Shown: positions 1-9,096, counted from the stretch's first letter. The stretch is 64,000 nucleotides of DNA from Pseudooceanicola marinus (GCF_020177265.1 NZ_JAIVMC010000003.1:1-64000), one strand, 5' to 3'. The notes: generated by a model from the sequence alone, not told the origin. Numbers and translations: made by a program.

Positions 1-29
1 CGCGCGGGGCAGGGGATCTGCCCCGCGCG
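1..29 (-). terminator. Stem-loop downstream of rhaS
   Basis: Positions 1-12 and 18-29 form a perfect 12-bp GC-rich stem around a 5-nt loop, 17 bases after the rhaS stop codon. There is no clear U-tract before the window ends. A hairpin between a binding-protein gene and the permease/ATPase genes usually protects the 3' end of the abundant binding-protein message or partly terminates transcription. The remaining rhamnose transporter genes are expected beyond the left edge, so partial termination or mRNA stabilisation fits better than a final stop. Confidence 0.6.
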
Positions 30-46
30 CGAACGGGATCAGAGGA

Positions 47-1042
47 TCAGAAGATGCTCTTGAACTCGTCGATGTTGCTCGAGTCGTAGGTGAAGGGCTC
101 GGACATGGCGGCGGTGTTGCTGTCGTCCAGCGTCACGCTGCCCATGCGGCCCGTCGGGATCTCGGCGCCCGGCTCGGCCTCGGCCGCGTCTGTGGCCAGG
201 GCATGGGCGATCATCGCCGTGGTGTAGCCCAGGTCGACCGGGTTCCAGATGGCGAAGGACTTCGACGCGCCGCTTTCGACCGCGCCGGCCATTTCCGACG
301 GAAGGCCCAGGCCGGTGACGTTCACCTCACCCACCTTGCCGGCGTCCTGCACCGCCTGGGCGGCGGCAACGATGCCGACAGAGGTCGGCGCGATGATCGC
401 GTCGAGGTCGGGATAGGACTGCATCAGGCCCTGCGCCTCGCGGTAGGACTTGTCGGCCAGGTCGTCCCCATAGACCGTCGCCACGACTTCGATGTCGGGA
501 TACTGGTCCATGACCTTGTTCATTTCCTCGATCCAGGTGTTCTGGTTGGTCGAGGTCGAGGTGGCCGACAGCAGGGCCACCTTGCCACCATCGGGCAGCT
601 GGTCGGCGGCCAGCTTGATGATCGTCTGGCCGATCAGCTCATCCGAAGAGGGCGCGAGGTGCATTTCCCGGCCCTCGGGCGCGACGCCGGAATCCCAGGA
701 AATGACGGTGATGCCGCGTTGCATGGCCTTCTGCAGGGCCGGGGCGACGGCGTCGGGGTCATTGGCGGAAATCGCGATGGCGTCGACCCGCTGGGCGATC
801 AGGCTGTTGATGACCTCGATCTGGCCCTCGGCGGTGGTCGAGGTCGGCCCGGTGTAGATGATCTCGGTATTGCCGAGCTCCTCGGCGGCCTCCTCGGCGC
901 CACGCGCGGCGGCCTCGAAGAACCCGTTGCCCAGCGACTTGGCCACCAGCGCAATGCGGACATTGTCCTGCGCCATGGCGGTCGATCCCGTCAGCGACGC
1001 GGCAAGGCCGAGCCCGATGGCGAAACGTCTTGTCAGTGTCAT
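47..1042 (-). CDS. rhaS: Rhamnose ABC transporter substrate-binding protein RhaS
   Basis: A 331-residue periplasmic sugar-binding protein (LacI-like periplasmic-binding fold). A signal peptide with a twin Arg and a hydrophobic stretch ends near the AMA-Q cleavage site, about residue 25. The mature protein opens with the beta strand NVRIALVAK and the GNGFFEAAARGAEEAA helix typical of pentose/hexose binders. It would capture L-rhamnose for an ABC importer whose permease and ATPase genes lie beyond the left edge. The start at 1042 is preferred over the ATG at 1048, because GGGAGG abuts the latter but is spaced about 7 nt from the former. It follows rhaR by 43 nt in the same operon. The rhamnose assignment rests on the flanking rhaR, rhaD and rhaI genes. 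Confidence 0.88.
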   Translation of the reverse strand: MTLTRRFAIGLGLAASLTGSTAMAQDNVRIALVAKSLGNGFFEAAARGAEEAAEELGNTEIIYTGPTSTTAEGQIEVINSLIAQRVDAIAISANDPDAVAPALQKAMQRGITVISWDSGVAPEGREMHLAPSSDELIGQTIIKLAADQLPDGGKVALLSATSTSTNQNTWIEEMNKVMDQYPDIEVVATVYGDDLADKSYREAQGLMQSYPDLDAIIAPTSVGIVAAAQAVQDAGKVGEVNVTGLGLPSEMAGAVESGASKSFAIWNPVDLGYTTAMIAHALATDAAEAEPGAEIPTGRMGSVTLDDSNTAAMSEPFTYDSSNIDEFKSIF

Positions 1043-1085
1043 TTGCATTCCTCCCTTGAAATGACTCCCGAAATGACCGGGCGGG

Positions 1086-1892
1086 TCAGCCCGCCTCGGC
1101 CTCCTCCTCGGTCGCGGCCCCCGAGGGCGCCACGACCAGTGTCACGCCGGCGCTTTCCAGCATGGCGGCGTGGACATCCGTGATGCGGTCGTCGGTGATC
1201 AGCGTGTCCACCTGTTCAAGCGGGCACAGGATCAGGCTCGACCGTTTCTCGAACTTCGAACTGTCGGCCAGGATCACCACCTCTTCCGCCTGTCCGATCA
1301 GCTTCTGCTCGGACTGGATGACCAGCGGGTCGGGTTCCATGATCCCCAGAGGCGCGATCCCCTGGCAGCCCATGAACATGCGCCGCGCGTAGAAATTGCG
1401 GGTCACGTCGTTGTCGAAGGGCGACAGGATGATGTTCTGTTCGCGGTAGATCGTGCCGCCCGGCAGGACGACCGTGTTCTTGGTCTGCTTCAGCAGGTGT
1501 TCGGCGATCGGGAACGAGTTGGTGAAGACCTGGCAGCGGCGCGTGGCCAGCGGGTGCACCATCTGGAAGGTGGTCGTGCCACCGTTGATGATGATCGCCT
1601 CGCCTTCCTCCAGCATCTCGACCGCGGCGCGCCCGATGGCGCGTTTCTGCGCGGCGTTCTTCGACTGGTTCACCGAAAACGGCCGGCCCAGCAGGCCCGT
1701 CACGGCAGGCGGCGCGACCGACTCGGCCCCGCCGCGCACCCGGCGCAGCTTCTTCTGCATGTGCAGCGTCGCGATATCGCGCCGGATCGTCGCCTCGGAC
1801 GATTCCGTCATCTCCACCATCTCGGCGACCGATACGAACGGCTTGGCCTCGACGGCGGACAGGATCACGCGATGTCGCTCATTCTCGTGCAT
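1086..1892 (-). CDS. rhaR: DeoR-family transcriptional repressor of rhamnose catabolism
   Basis: A 268-residue DeoR-type regulator. The N-terminal winged helix (about residues 3-57) contains the recognition region EATIRRDIATLHMQKKLRRVRGGA. The C-terminal sugar-phosphate-sensing domain (about 75-250) resembles phosphosugar isomerases and contains the INGGTTT loop. The start at 1892 is chosen because AGGGAGG lies 4-5 nt upstream; the frame stays open to 1943 without a ribosome site. It is the first gene of the leftward operon, ahead of rhaS, and is divergent from rhaD. This matches the rhaRSTPQUK / rhaDI arrangement known in rhizobia, where RhaR is a DeoR protein. It probably represses both directions and responds to a phosphorylated rhamnose intermediate (inference). 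Confidence 0.85.
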   Translation of the reverse strand: MHENERHRVILSAVEAKPFVSVAEMVEMTESSEATIRRDIATLHMQKKLRRVRGGAESVAPPAVTGLLGRPFSVNQSKNAAQKRAIGRAAVEMLEEGEAIIINGGTTTFQMVHPLATRRCQVFTNSFPIAEHLLKQTKNTVVLPGGTIYREQNIILSPFDNDVTRNFYARRMFMGCQGIAPLGIMEPDPLVIQSEQKLIGQAEEVVILADSSKFEKRSSLILCPLEQVDTLITDDRITDVHAAMLESAGVTLVVAPSGAATEEEAEAG

Positions 1893-1924
1893 GGATGCCT
1901 CCCTTGGTGGTTCAGCATGACGCG

Positions 1925-2014
1925 GTGATCCGATCATTGTCAATCATAAATGATCGTAACCGATCTTTCTGCACCTGCATAATGATTGGTCTTGATCGTT
2001 TGTGATTGACAATG
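1925..2014. promoter_or_regulatory. Divergent rhaR/rhaD operator-promoter region
   Basis: The region between the divergent rhaR and rhaD starts is AT-richer than its surroundings. It contains a 12-bp inverted repeat, CATTGTCAATCA at 1935-1946 and its complement at 2003-2014. GATC words at 1932, 1952, 1962 and 1994 include spacings of 20 and 10 bp, close to whole helical turns; DeoR-type repressors often bind such phased repeats. It is probably the RhaR operator controlling both operons. No confident -35/-10 pair was assigned. Confidence 0.5.
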
Positions 2015-2083
2015 GCGGGCGGCGAACTCATCCTGCCCTCGACATCACGACCGGCCCTCGCGGGCCTGATGGGAGGAAACGCC

Positions 2084-4186
2084 ATGCTCAAGACAGTGTC
2101 CGGAACCGGGCTCGATAACCTGTGGGACGACGCCAGGACGTCCGGGATGACCGAGTCCGACAAGTTGCTTTACCGTTCGAACCTGCTGGGCTCGGACAAG
2201 CGGGTCACCAACTACGGGGGCGGCAATACCTCCGCCAAGGTGATGGAAACCGATCCGCTGACCGGGGAGGCGGTCGAGGTGCTTTGGGTCAAGGGATCTG
2301 GCGGGGACATCGGCACCATGGACAAGTCGGGGTTCGCCACGCTTTACATGGAGAAGCTGGAGGCGCTGAAGGGCCTCTATCGCGGCCTCGAACACGAGGA
2401 CGAGATGGTGGGCTACCTGCCTCACTGCACCTTCGATCTGAACCCGCGCGCCTCCTCGATCGACACGCCGCTGCACGCCTATGTGCCGAAGAAGCACGTC
2501 GATCACGTCCACCCGGATGCGATCATCGCCATTGCCGCCTCGAAGAACTCGAAGGAGCTGACGCAGAAGATTTTCGGGGATGAGATCGGCTGGCTGCCCT
2601 GGAAGAAACCGGGGTACGAACTCGGCCTCTGGCTGGAGGATTTCTGCAAGAAGAACCCGGACGCCAAGGGCGTCGTGCTGGAAAGCCATGGATTGTTCAC
2701 CTGGGCCGATGACGCGAAAGAGTGCTACGCGCTGACCCTCGACACCATCAACCGTGCCATCGCCTGGTTCGAGGAACAGACCGAGGGCGTCGCCCCCTTC
2801 GGCGGGTCCGTGCACCCGACGTTGCCGGAGGCCGAACGCCGCCGCGTCGCCGCAGCCCTGATGCCCGCGATTCGCGGCATGATCTCCGAAGACAGCCACA
2901 AGGTTGGCCATTTCGACGACCAGGACGCGGTGCTGGATTTCGTCGGCGCCCAGGACATGCCGCGCCTCGCCGCGCTTGGCACCTCCTGCCCGGACCACTT
3001 CCTGCGCACCAAGATCCGGCCGCTGGTGGTCGACTTCGACCCGTCAAACCCGGACATCGACGCCACCCTGGACAAGCTGAAGGGCATGATCGAGGACTAC
3101 CGCGCCGACTATGCCGCCTATTACGACCGCTGCAAGCATGCCGACAGCCCGGCCATGCGCGACCCCAACGCGGTGGTCTACCTGGTGCCCGGCGTCGGCA
3201 TGATCACCTTTGCCAAGGACAAGGCGACGGCGCGGATCTCGGGCGAGTTCTACGTCAACGCCATCAACGTGATGCGCGGCTCTGACGCCGTCAGCGATTA
3301 TCAGGGCCTGCCGGAGCAGGAGGCCTTCGATATCGAGTACTGGCTTCTGGAAGAGGCCAAGCTGCAACGCATGCCCAAGCCCAAGAGCCTGGCGGGCCGC
3401 ATCGCCATCGTCACCGGCGGCGCGGGCGGCATCGGCATGGCCACCGCCGAACGCTACCTGGCGGAAGGCGCCTGCGCCGTGCTGGCCGACATCGACGCCG
3501 AGGCCCTGGCGCAGGCGACCGAGGCACTGGTACAGCGCTATGGCCGCGACATGGTGCGCAGTGTCCAGATGAACGTGACCTCGGAGGAGGCGGTGGCCGC
3601 CGCCTATGCCGACATGGCCGTGGAATTCGGCGGCGTCGACATCGTTGTGTCCAATGCCGGGATCGCCTCCTCGGCCAAGGTCGAGGACACCACGCTGGAG
3701 CTGTGGAACAAGAACATGTCGATCCTGTCGACCGGCTATTTCCTGGTCGCACGGGAGGCCTTCCGCGTGCTGAAGGCCCAGGGCATTGGCGGGTCGATGG
3801 TCTTCGTGGCCTCGAAGAACGGGCTGGCCGCCAGCCCTGGCGCCTCGGCCTATTGCACCGCCAAGGCGTCCGAGATCCACCTGGCCCGTTGCCTCGCGCT
3901 GGAGGGCGCGCCGGAGGGCATCCGGGTGAACGTGGTGAACCCCGACGCGGTGCTGCGCGGCTCGAAGATCTGGACCGGCGAGTGGCTGGATCAGCGCGCG
4001 GCGACCTATGGCACCGACAAGGACGGGCTGGAGCAGATGTACCGCGACCGCTCGCTGCTGAAACGCAGCGTGCTGCCCGAGGACATCGCCGAGGCCTGCT
4101 ATTTCTTCGCCGCCGACACGAGCGCGAAATCGACGGGCAACATCCTGAACGTCGATGCCGGCAACGTGCAGGCCTTCACGCGCTGA
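2084..4186 (+). CDS. rhaD: Bifunctional rhamnulose-1-phosphate aldolase / short-chain alcohol dehydrogenase
   Basis: A 700-residue two-domain enzyme. Residues of about 20-260 are a class II aldolase domain; the zinc-ligand histidines lie in KKHVDHVHPDA near residue 137 and ESHGLF follows near 210. From about residue 435 there is a short-chain dehydrogenase domain, with TGGAGGIG for nucleotide binding near 443 and the catalytic YCTAK near 589. The aldolase would split L-rhamnulose 1-phosphate into dihydroxyacetone phosphate and lactaldehyde, and the dehydrogenase would oxidise lactaldehyde. The start at 2084 has GGGAGGAAACGCC in front; the frame is open from 2006 but has no ribosome site there. 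The fused form is the standard rhizobial/roseobacter RhaD. It leads the rhaD-rhaI operon. Confidence 0.93.
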   Translation: MLKTVSGTGLDNLWDDARTSGMTESDKLLYRSNLLGSDKRVTNYGGGNTSAKVMETDPLTGEAVEVLWVKGSGGDIGTMDKSGFATLYMEKLEALKGLYRGLEHEDEMVGYLPHCTFDLNPRASSIDTPLHAYVPKKHVDHVHPDAIIAIAASKNSKELTQKIFGDEIGWLPWKKPGYELGLWLEDFCKKNPDAKGVVLESHGLFTWADDAKECYALTLDTINRAIAWFEEQTEGVAPFGGSVHPTLPEAERRRVAAALMPAIRGMISEDSHKVGHFDDQDAVLDFVGAQDMPRLAALGTSCPDHFLRTKIRPLVVDFDPSNPDIDATLDKLKGMIEDYRADYAAYYDRCKHADSPAMRDPNAVVYLVPGVGMITFAKDKATARISGEFYVNAINVMRGSDAVSDYQGLPEQEAFDIEYWLLEEAKLQRMPKPKSLAGRIAIVTGGAGGIGMATAERYLAEGACAVLADIDAEALAQATEALVQRYGRDMVRSVQMNVTSEEAVAAAYADMAVEFGGVDIVVSNAGIASSAKVEDTTLELWNKNMSILSTGYFLVAREAFRVLKAQGIGGSMVFVASKNGLAASPGASAYCTAKASEIHLARCLALEGAPEGIRVNVVNPDAVLRGSKIWTGEWLDQRAATYGTDKDGLEQMYRDRSLLKRSVLPEDIAEACYFFAADTSAKSTGNILNVDAGNVQAFTR

Positions 4187-4245
4187 CACTGACGGGGCCG
4201 CGCCCGCCCGATGGGGCGGCGCGCACACCCCGAGGGAGGAGACCC

Positions 4246-5520
4246 ATGATCGACGCAACCACTATCACCGCTGCCAACGCGGCGGCGGACGCCACCCTGC
4301 GCGCGGATTACGACGCGCTTGGCGATCACCTGGCCCGCCGCGGAATCGACATCGCCAGCATCAAGGACAAGGTCGCCGCCTATGGCATCGCGATCCCCTC
4401 CTGGGGCGTGGGCACCGGCGGCACCCGCTTTGCCCGTTTCCCCGGGGTGGGGGAGCCGGCCAGCGTCTTCGACAAGCTCGACGACTGCGGGGTGATCCAC
4501 CAGCTGACCGGCGCCACGCCGCGCGTGTCTTTGCACATCCCCTGGGACGATGCCGACCCGGCCGACCTGCTGGCCAAGGCCGAGGAAACCGGGCTGGCCT
4601 TCGACGCGATGAATTCCAACACCTTCCAGGATCAGCCGGGGCAGGCGCACAGCTACAAGTACGGCTCGCTGTCGCATACCGATGCTGCGACCCGCGCCCA
4701 GGCGGTGGAGCATAACCTCTACTGCATCGAGCTGGGGCGGAAGATCGGCTCGAAGGCGCTGACCATCTGGGTTGGCGACGGATCGAACTTCCCCGGCCAG
4801 AGCAACTTCACCCGCCAGTTCGAACGCTACCTCGGCAGTGCCAGGGAGGTCTACGCCGGCCTGCCCGCGGATTGGCGCCTTCTGACCGAACACAAGATGT
4901 TCGAACCGGCCTTCTATTCGACCGTCGTGCAGGACTGGGGCACCAACTACATGATCGCGCAGGAGCTGGGGCCGCAGGCACAGTGCCTTGTCGATCTGGG
5001 CCACCATGCGCCCAATGTGAACATCGAGATGATCGTCGCGCGGCTGATCCAGTTCGGCAAGCTGGGCGGCTTCCACTTCAACGACAGCAAGTATGGCGAC
5101 GACGATCTCGACACCGCCTCGATCGACCCCTACCGCCTGTTCCTGGTGTTCAACGAACTGGTGGAGGCTGAGGGCACGCCCGATTTCGACCCGGCGCATA
5201 TGCTGGATCAGAGCCACAACGTCACCGACCCGATCGAAAGCCTGATGAATTCGGCGATGGAGGTGCAGCGCGCCTATGCCCAGGCGCTGCTGGTGGATCG
5301 CGCGGCGCTGGCGGGCCACCAGGACGCGAACGACGCGCTGATGGCGTCGGAAACGCTGAAGGCGGCCTTCCGCACGGATGTGACCCCGATCCTGAAGATG
5401 GCCCGGCTGGAGAAGGGCGCGGCGATTGATCCGGTCGCGGCCTACCGGCAGTCGGGCTACCGCGCGGCGGTGGCCGAAACGCGGCCGGTCTCGGACGGCA
5501 GCGGCGGCGGGATCGTCTGA
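4246..5520 (+). CDS. rhaI: L-rhamnose isomerase, rhizobial type
   Basis: A 424-residue TIM-barrel sugar isomerase converting L-rhamnose to L-rhamnulose with a divalent metal. Candidate metal-ligand segments are LTEHKMFEPAF (near residue 214), CLVDLGHHAPNVN (near 247) and GGFHFNDSKYGDDDLD (near 277). The start at 4246 follows GGGAGGAGACCC. It lies 59 nt after rhaD in the same operon. Together with RhaD and the external rhamnulokinase (expected as rhaK past the left edge) it completes the phosphorylated rhamnose pathway. It belongs to the rhizobial RhaI group, which is distinct from enterobacterial RhaA. Confidence 0.92.
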   Translation: MIDATTITAANAAADATLRADYDALGDHLARRGIDIASIKDKVAAYGIAIPSWGVGTGGTRFARFPGVGEPASVFDKLDDCGVIHQLTGATPRVSLHIPWDDADPADLLAKAEETGLAFDAMNSNTFQDQPGQAHSYKYGSLSHTDAATRAQAVEHNLYCIELGRKIGSKALTIWVGDGSNFPGQSNFTRQFERYLGSAREVYAGLPADWRLLTEHKMFEPAFYSTVVQDWGTNYMIAQELGPQAQCLVDLGHHAPNVNIEMIVARLIQFGKLGGFHFNDSKYGDDDLDTASIDPYRLFLVFNELVEAEGTPDFDPAHMLDQSHNVTDPIESLMNSAMEVQRAYAQALLVDRAALAGHQDANDALMASETLKAAFRTDVTPILKMARLEKGAAIDPVAAYRQSGYRAAVAETRPVSDGSGGGIV

Positions 5521-5539
5521 ACCCGGGGTAAACCCTGGT

Positions 5540-5564
5540 CCTGCCTGTCCCTGGGACGGGCAGG
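5540..5564. terminator. Stem-loop between convergent rhaI and marR-type gene
   Basis: Arms 5540-5550 and 5554-5564 pair over 11 bp (one G-T wobble) around a 3-nt loop. It sits 20 nt after the rhaI stop and 15 nt from the end of the convergent regulator gene, so it is placed to stop transcription in both directions. There is no U-tract on either side. Confidence 0.5.
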
Positions 5565-5578
5565 GCTGGCGTATCGCG

Positions 5579-6103
5579 TCAGAGGCTGGCGGCGGCGCGG
5601 GCGGCCTGGTCATAGCCGCCGGACATGGCCCGCAGGAGGGCGGCAAGGCGCGACACCTCCGCCGGGTCGATGCCCGTGGCCTTCAGCGACCGGATCAGCA
5701 GCGCCTCTCGCACCGTGCCGTACTTGCGGCACAGCTCGGCGCCCGCATCGGTGATCGAGACGGTCTTTTCCTTGCCCTTGCGCCCCGTGGTCACCAGCTT
5801 GCGCTCCACCAGCTTGCGCAGGGCGTAGTTGACCGTGTGGGTGTCCTCGATGTTCAGGACCAGGCAGATGTCGGCCAGGGTCTTGGGCCGTTCGCGGTGA
5901 TGGACCAGGTGCAGCACCTGGATCTCCAGCGGGGCCATGCCGGACGCACCGGCGGCGTCCATGCAGCGGGTCATCCAGCGCTGGAAGGCGTGGTTGCCCA
6001 TGGCCATGGCGAACTCCATCTCCGAGACCTCGGGCATGGCGGAGTTGGCGAGGTGGGCCGATGACACCACCGGCCCCACGTTGAAACGGTCTTCGTCGGT
6101 CAT
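5579..6103 (-). CDS. MarR-family winged-helix regulator linked to a TRAP transporter
   Basis: A 174-residue protein. The central winged helix (about residues 50-125) resembles MarR-family helix-turn-helix proteins: a helix around MAPLEIQVLHLVHH, a recognition region LNIEDTHTVNYALRKLVERK and a basic wing TTGRKGKEKTV. It is the last gene of the dctP-dctQ-dctM-marR group and begins 2 nt after the dctM stop. The ATG at 6103 is preferred; a GTG at 6127 in the same frame would overlap dctM. It probably controls uptake of the TRAP substrate and perhaps the divergent hydantoinase gene (inference). Confidence 0.75.
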   Translation of the reverse strand: MTDEDRFNVGPVVSSAHLANSAMPEVSEMEFAMAMGNHAFQRWMTRCMDAAGASGMAPLEIQVLHLVHHRERPKTLADICLVLNIEDTHTVNYALRKLVERKLVTTGRKGKEKTVSITDAGAELCRKYGTVREALLIRSLKATGIDPAEVSRLAALLRAMSGGYDQAARAAASL

Positions 6104-6105
6104 GG

Positions 6106-7401
6106 TCACATCGTCCTCGGCAGCCACAGCGCGATTTGCGGGAAAACCGACAGAAGTGCAACGGCCGCTACCAGGATCAGGAAGAAGGGCAGGGCGTAGC
6201 CCGCCAGCTGCAGGATGTCGCGCCCGGTGATCTTCTGCAGCACGAAGAGGTTGAAGCCGACGGGCGGGGTGATCTGGCTCATCTCCACCACGATCACCAG
6301 GAAGACGCCGAACCAGATCGGGTCGAGGCCCACGGCGGTGACCATCGGCAGGATGATCGACACGGTCAGCACCACGATGGAAATCCCGTCGAGGAACATC
6401 CCCATGATGATGAAGAAGACCGTGAGGGCGGCCAGCAGGGCGTAGGGCGACAGATCCATCGCGCCGATCCAGGCCGCCAGGGCACGCGGGATGCCGGTGT
6501 AGCCCATGGCGACGGTCAGGAAGCCCGCGCCGGCCATGATGAAGGCGATCATGCAGGTGGTGGTCGAGGCGGCCATCAGGCTGTCCCCGATGCCGCGCCA
6601 GCTGGCCGCGCCTGTGGCCCAGGCCAGGATCATCGCGCCGACGACGCCGATCACGGCCGCCTCGGTGGGCGAGGCGATGCCGGCGTAGATCGAGCCGATG
6701 ACGGCAACGATCAGCCCCACCACGGGCAGCAGCCGGGCCAGCGCCCGCAGGCTGTCGCGCCCGTTCACCGCCGGTTCGATGTCGGGCATGCGGGTGGGGT
6801 TCAGCATCGCCCAGATCATGATGTAGCCGGAGAACATCGCGGCCAGCATGACGCCCGGCACAAGACCGGCGAGGAACAGCTGCGCGATGGATTGCTCGGT
6901 CGCGGCGCCATAGACGATCAGGATGATCGACGGCGGGATCAGGAAGCCGAAGGTGCCGGCGCCGGCCAGGGTGCCGATGGCCATCTTCGGGTCATAGCCG
7001 CGCGCCGTCAGTTCGGGGATGGACATGCGGCCGATGGTGGCCGTGGTCGCGGCCGACGAGCCAGACACGGCGGCGAACAGCGCGCAGCCCAGCACGTTGA
7101 CATGCAACAGACGGCCCGGCAGGCGGCGGGTGAAGGGGGCCAGCCCCTCGAACATGTCCGACGACAGCCGCGAGCGGACCAGGATCTCCCCCATCCAGAT
7201 GAACATCGGCAGCGAGGTCAGGTCCCAGACGGTCAGGCTGCCCCAGACCTTGGTGGCGAAGACCAGCGTGACCGGCGCGGTGGAGGCCGCCAGCATGGCC
7301 ACGAGGCCCACGGCGATCAGGGCAAAGCCGATCCACAGGCCGGCGGCCAGGGCGGCGAAAAGGACGACGACGAGGAGCGGGGCAAGAACGGCGATTTCCA
7401 T
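6106..7401 (-). CDS. dctM: TRAP transporter large permease, DctM family
   Basis: A 431-residue polytopic inner-membrane protein, the usual length for DctM, with about a dozen hydrophobic helices and the conserved re-entrant-type GAGTFGFLIPPSIILIVYG segment. It carries the substrate and the sodium ion across the membrane in a tripartite ATP-independent periplasmic transporter. The start at 7401 shares one base with the dctQ stop (TGATG), so translation is coupled. The substrate cannot be read from sequence; the neighbouring hydantoinase/5-oxoprolinase suggests a carboxylate or cyclic amide. Confidence 0.9.
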   Translation of the reverse strand: MEIAVLAPLLVVVLFAALAAGLWIGFALIAVGLVAMLAASTAPVTLVFATKVWGSLTVWDLTSLPMFIWMGEILVRSRLSSDMFEGLAPFTRRLPGRLLHVNVLGCALFAAVSGSSAATTATIGRMSIPELTARGYDPKMAIGTLAGAGTFGFLIPPSIILIVYGAATEQSIAQLFLAGLVPGVMLAAMFSGYIMIWAMLNPTRMPDIEPAVNGRDSLRALARLLPVVGLIVAVIGSIYAGIASPTEAAVIGVVGAMILAWATGAASWRGIGDSLMAASTTTCMIAFIMAGAGFLTVAMGYTGIPRALAAWIGAMDLSPYALLAALTVFFIIMGMFLDGISIVVLTVSIILPMVTAVGLDPIWFGVFLVIVVEMSQITPPVGFNLFVLQKITGRDILQLAGYALPFFLILVAAVALLSVFPQIALWLPRTM

Positions 7402-7943
7402 CAGGCCTCTCCCTGTTCCTGGGCCGCGTAGCCGGGCGTGCCGCCGCGCAGCAGCGTCACCAACCCGTCCAGCAGGGCGACCAGTAGCAGGATCAGGCCC
7501 AGGGTCATCACGCCCTGCGGCAGCCACAGCGGCACGCGCACCATGCCGAAGGACACGCTGTCATAGGCCCAGCTGTCCCAGGTCTGCAGCACCGAGGACC
7601 AGGTGGCGAAAAGGCACAGCCCGGCGGCGAGGATCAGCACCAGCGCCTCCAGCGGGCGGGCGACGCGCGGCGGCAGGGCCCCGGTCAGCAGGCCGACGCG
7701 GACATGGCCGCCCCGGCAGAAGGTGCCCGCAAGGCCCAGAAAGACCGCCGAGAGGAACAGCATCCCGCCGATTTCCGCCAGCGACGGCACGGTGATACCA
7801 AGGGGGGCGGCGCCGATCAGCCGGGCGCCCCGGTCGATCAGGCGGCCGAGGATCTGCACCAGCACCAGCGCGGCGATGGCGGCAAAGGCCGCCGCGGCCA
7901 GCATCAAGGCGCCGGTGTAAAGCCGGTCGAGTGTCTGTCTCAT
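7401..7943 (-). CDS. dctQ: TRAP transporter small permease, DctQ family
   Basis: A 180-residue membrane protein with four predicted transmembrane helices, including AALMLAAAAFAAIAALVLVQ-like and MLFLSAVFLGLAG segments, as in DctQ subunits. It partners DctM in the membrane complex. The start at 7943 follows AGGGAAG; a longer open frame to 8030 has no ribosome site and crosses the hairpin after dctP. It is separated from dctP by about 105 nt holding that hairpin. Confidence 0.85.
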   Translation of the reverse strand: MRQTLDRLYTGALMLAAAAFAAIAALVLVQILGRLIDRGARLIGAAPLGITVPSLAEIGGMLFLSAVFLGLAGTFCRGGHVRVGLLTGALPPRVARPLEALVLILAAGLCLFATWSSVLQTWDSWAYDSVSFGMVRVPLWLPQGVMTLGLILLLVALLDGLVTLLRGGTPGYAAQEQGEA

Positions 7944-8003
7944 CTGTCTTGCTTCCCTGCGCGGCGCCGGTGTGCCCCGGCTTTGTCCATATGGAGGATG
8001 CAA

Positions 8004-8040
8004 ACCGGCCGGGGCACGGCATCCGCGCACCCCGGCCGGT
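8004..8040 (-). terminator. Stem-loop between dctP and dctQ
   Basis: Positions 8004-8014 and 8030-8040 form a perfect 11-bp stem (ACCGGCCGGGG and its complement) with a 15-nt loop, 10-46 nt after the dctP stop. No U-tract follows. It is probably a partial terminator or 3'-end stabiliser that raises binding-protein output relative to the two permease subunits. Confidence 0.6.
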
Positions 8041-8049
8041 CCGGTGGTC

Positions 8050-9027
8050 TTACTCGGCGTGGTAGGCGTCGACGACCGACTGGCCTTCCTCGCCGGCTTC
8101 TTCCAGCCATTCGGCGGTCATCGTCTCACCGATCTCGGCCAGTTCCGCCGACAGGGTCTCGGAGGGATCCGAGATGGTCATGCCGTTCTCTTCCAGCACC
8201 GCCAGCTTCTCGGCGGTTTCGGCCATGGACATCTCCCAGCCACGGGTTTCGGCGGCGGCGGCGGCCTCCATCACGGCGGCCTTCGTGTCGTCCGACAGCG
8301 CGTCGAAGGCGCGGGAGTTCACGATCACCATGTTCTTCGGCAGCCAGGCCTGAAGTTCGGTGTAGTTCGACACGAAGTCCCAGGCCTGCGAGGAGACACC
8401 GGTGGAGGGCGAGGTGATCATCGCGTCGGCGCGCCCGGTGGAGAAGGCGGTGGGAATGTCGCCGGTCTCGATCTGGGTGGGCACGGCGCCCATCAGCTGC
8501 GCCAGGCGTTCGGTGGCGTTGTTGTAGGCGCGGAAGGCGGCGCCTTCGAGGTCGGCGGTGCTTTCCACGGGGCCGGCGGTGAACAGGCTCTGGCCCGGCC
8601 ACGGCACGGCATAGAGCAGGGTCAGGCCCTGTTCGGCCAGCTTCTCTTCGACCATGGGGCGCGAGGCCTCCCACAGCTTCATGGCGTCATCGTAGTTGGA
8701 GGCCAGGAAGGGGATCGAGTCGATGGCGAAGATCGGATCCTCGTTCGCCAGGCGCGACATCAGGGTCTCGCCGATCGGGGCCAGGCCGCGACGCACGGCG
8801 TCCTTGATTTCCGGGTGCGCGAAAAGCGAACCGGCGGAGTGCACGGTGATCTCCAGGTCGCCATCGGTGGCCTCGGTGACGTCCTCGGCAAACTCGATGA
8901 TGTTGGCGGTGTGGAACACGCTGTCGCCATAGGGCGTGGGCATGTCCCAGGTTTCCGCCATGGCGGCGGGGGCGGCCAGGGCGGCGAGGGCCCCGGCGAA
9001 GAGCGGCATGCGAAGGTGTTTGGTCAT
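8050..9027 (-). CDS. dctP: TRAP transporter substrate-binding protein, DctP family
   Basis: A 325-residue periplasmic protein. The signal peptide MTKHLRMPLFAGALAALAAP ends near AMA-E at residue 23. The mature sequence has the DctP features GEAAFRAYNN-like strand-turn (GAAFRAYNNATERLAQ) near residue 150 and PWPGQSLF before it. It binds the substrate for the DctQM permease. The start at 9027 is preceded by GGGAG; upstream in-frame sequence to 9222 has no ribosome site and overlaps the divergent gene. First gene of the leftward operon. Substrate unknown. Confidence 0.88.
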   Translation of the reverse strand: MTKHLRMPLFAGALAALAAPAAMAETWDMPTPYGDSVFHTANIIEFAEDVTEATDGDLEITVHSAGSLFAHPEIKDAVRRGLAPIGETLMSRLANEDPIFAIDSIPFLASNYDDAMKLWEASRPMVEEKLAEQGLTLLYAVPWPGQSLFTAGPVESTADLEGAAFRAYNNATERLAQLMGAVPTQIETGDIPTAFSTGRADAMITSPSTGVSSQAWDFVSNYTELQAWLPKNMVIVNSRAFDALSDDTKAAVMEAAAAAETRGWEMSMAETAEKLAVLEENGMTISDPSETLSAELAEIGETMTAEWLEEAGEEGQSVVDAYHAE

Positions 9028-9096
9028 CTTGGGTCTCCCAGTTGTCGATTTTCTGAGCAGCGGATCGGGTCCGCCACCTCGCTTCGTGCCCCGACC

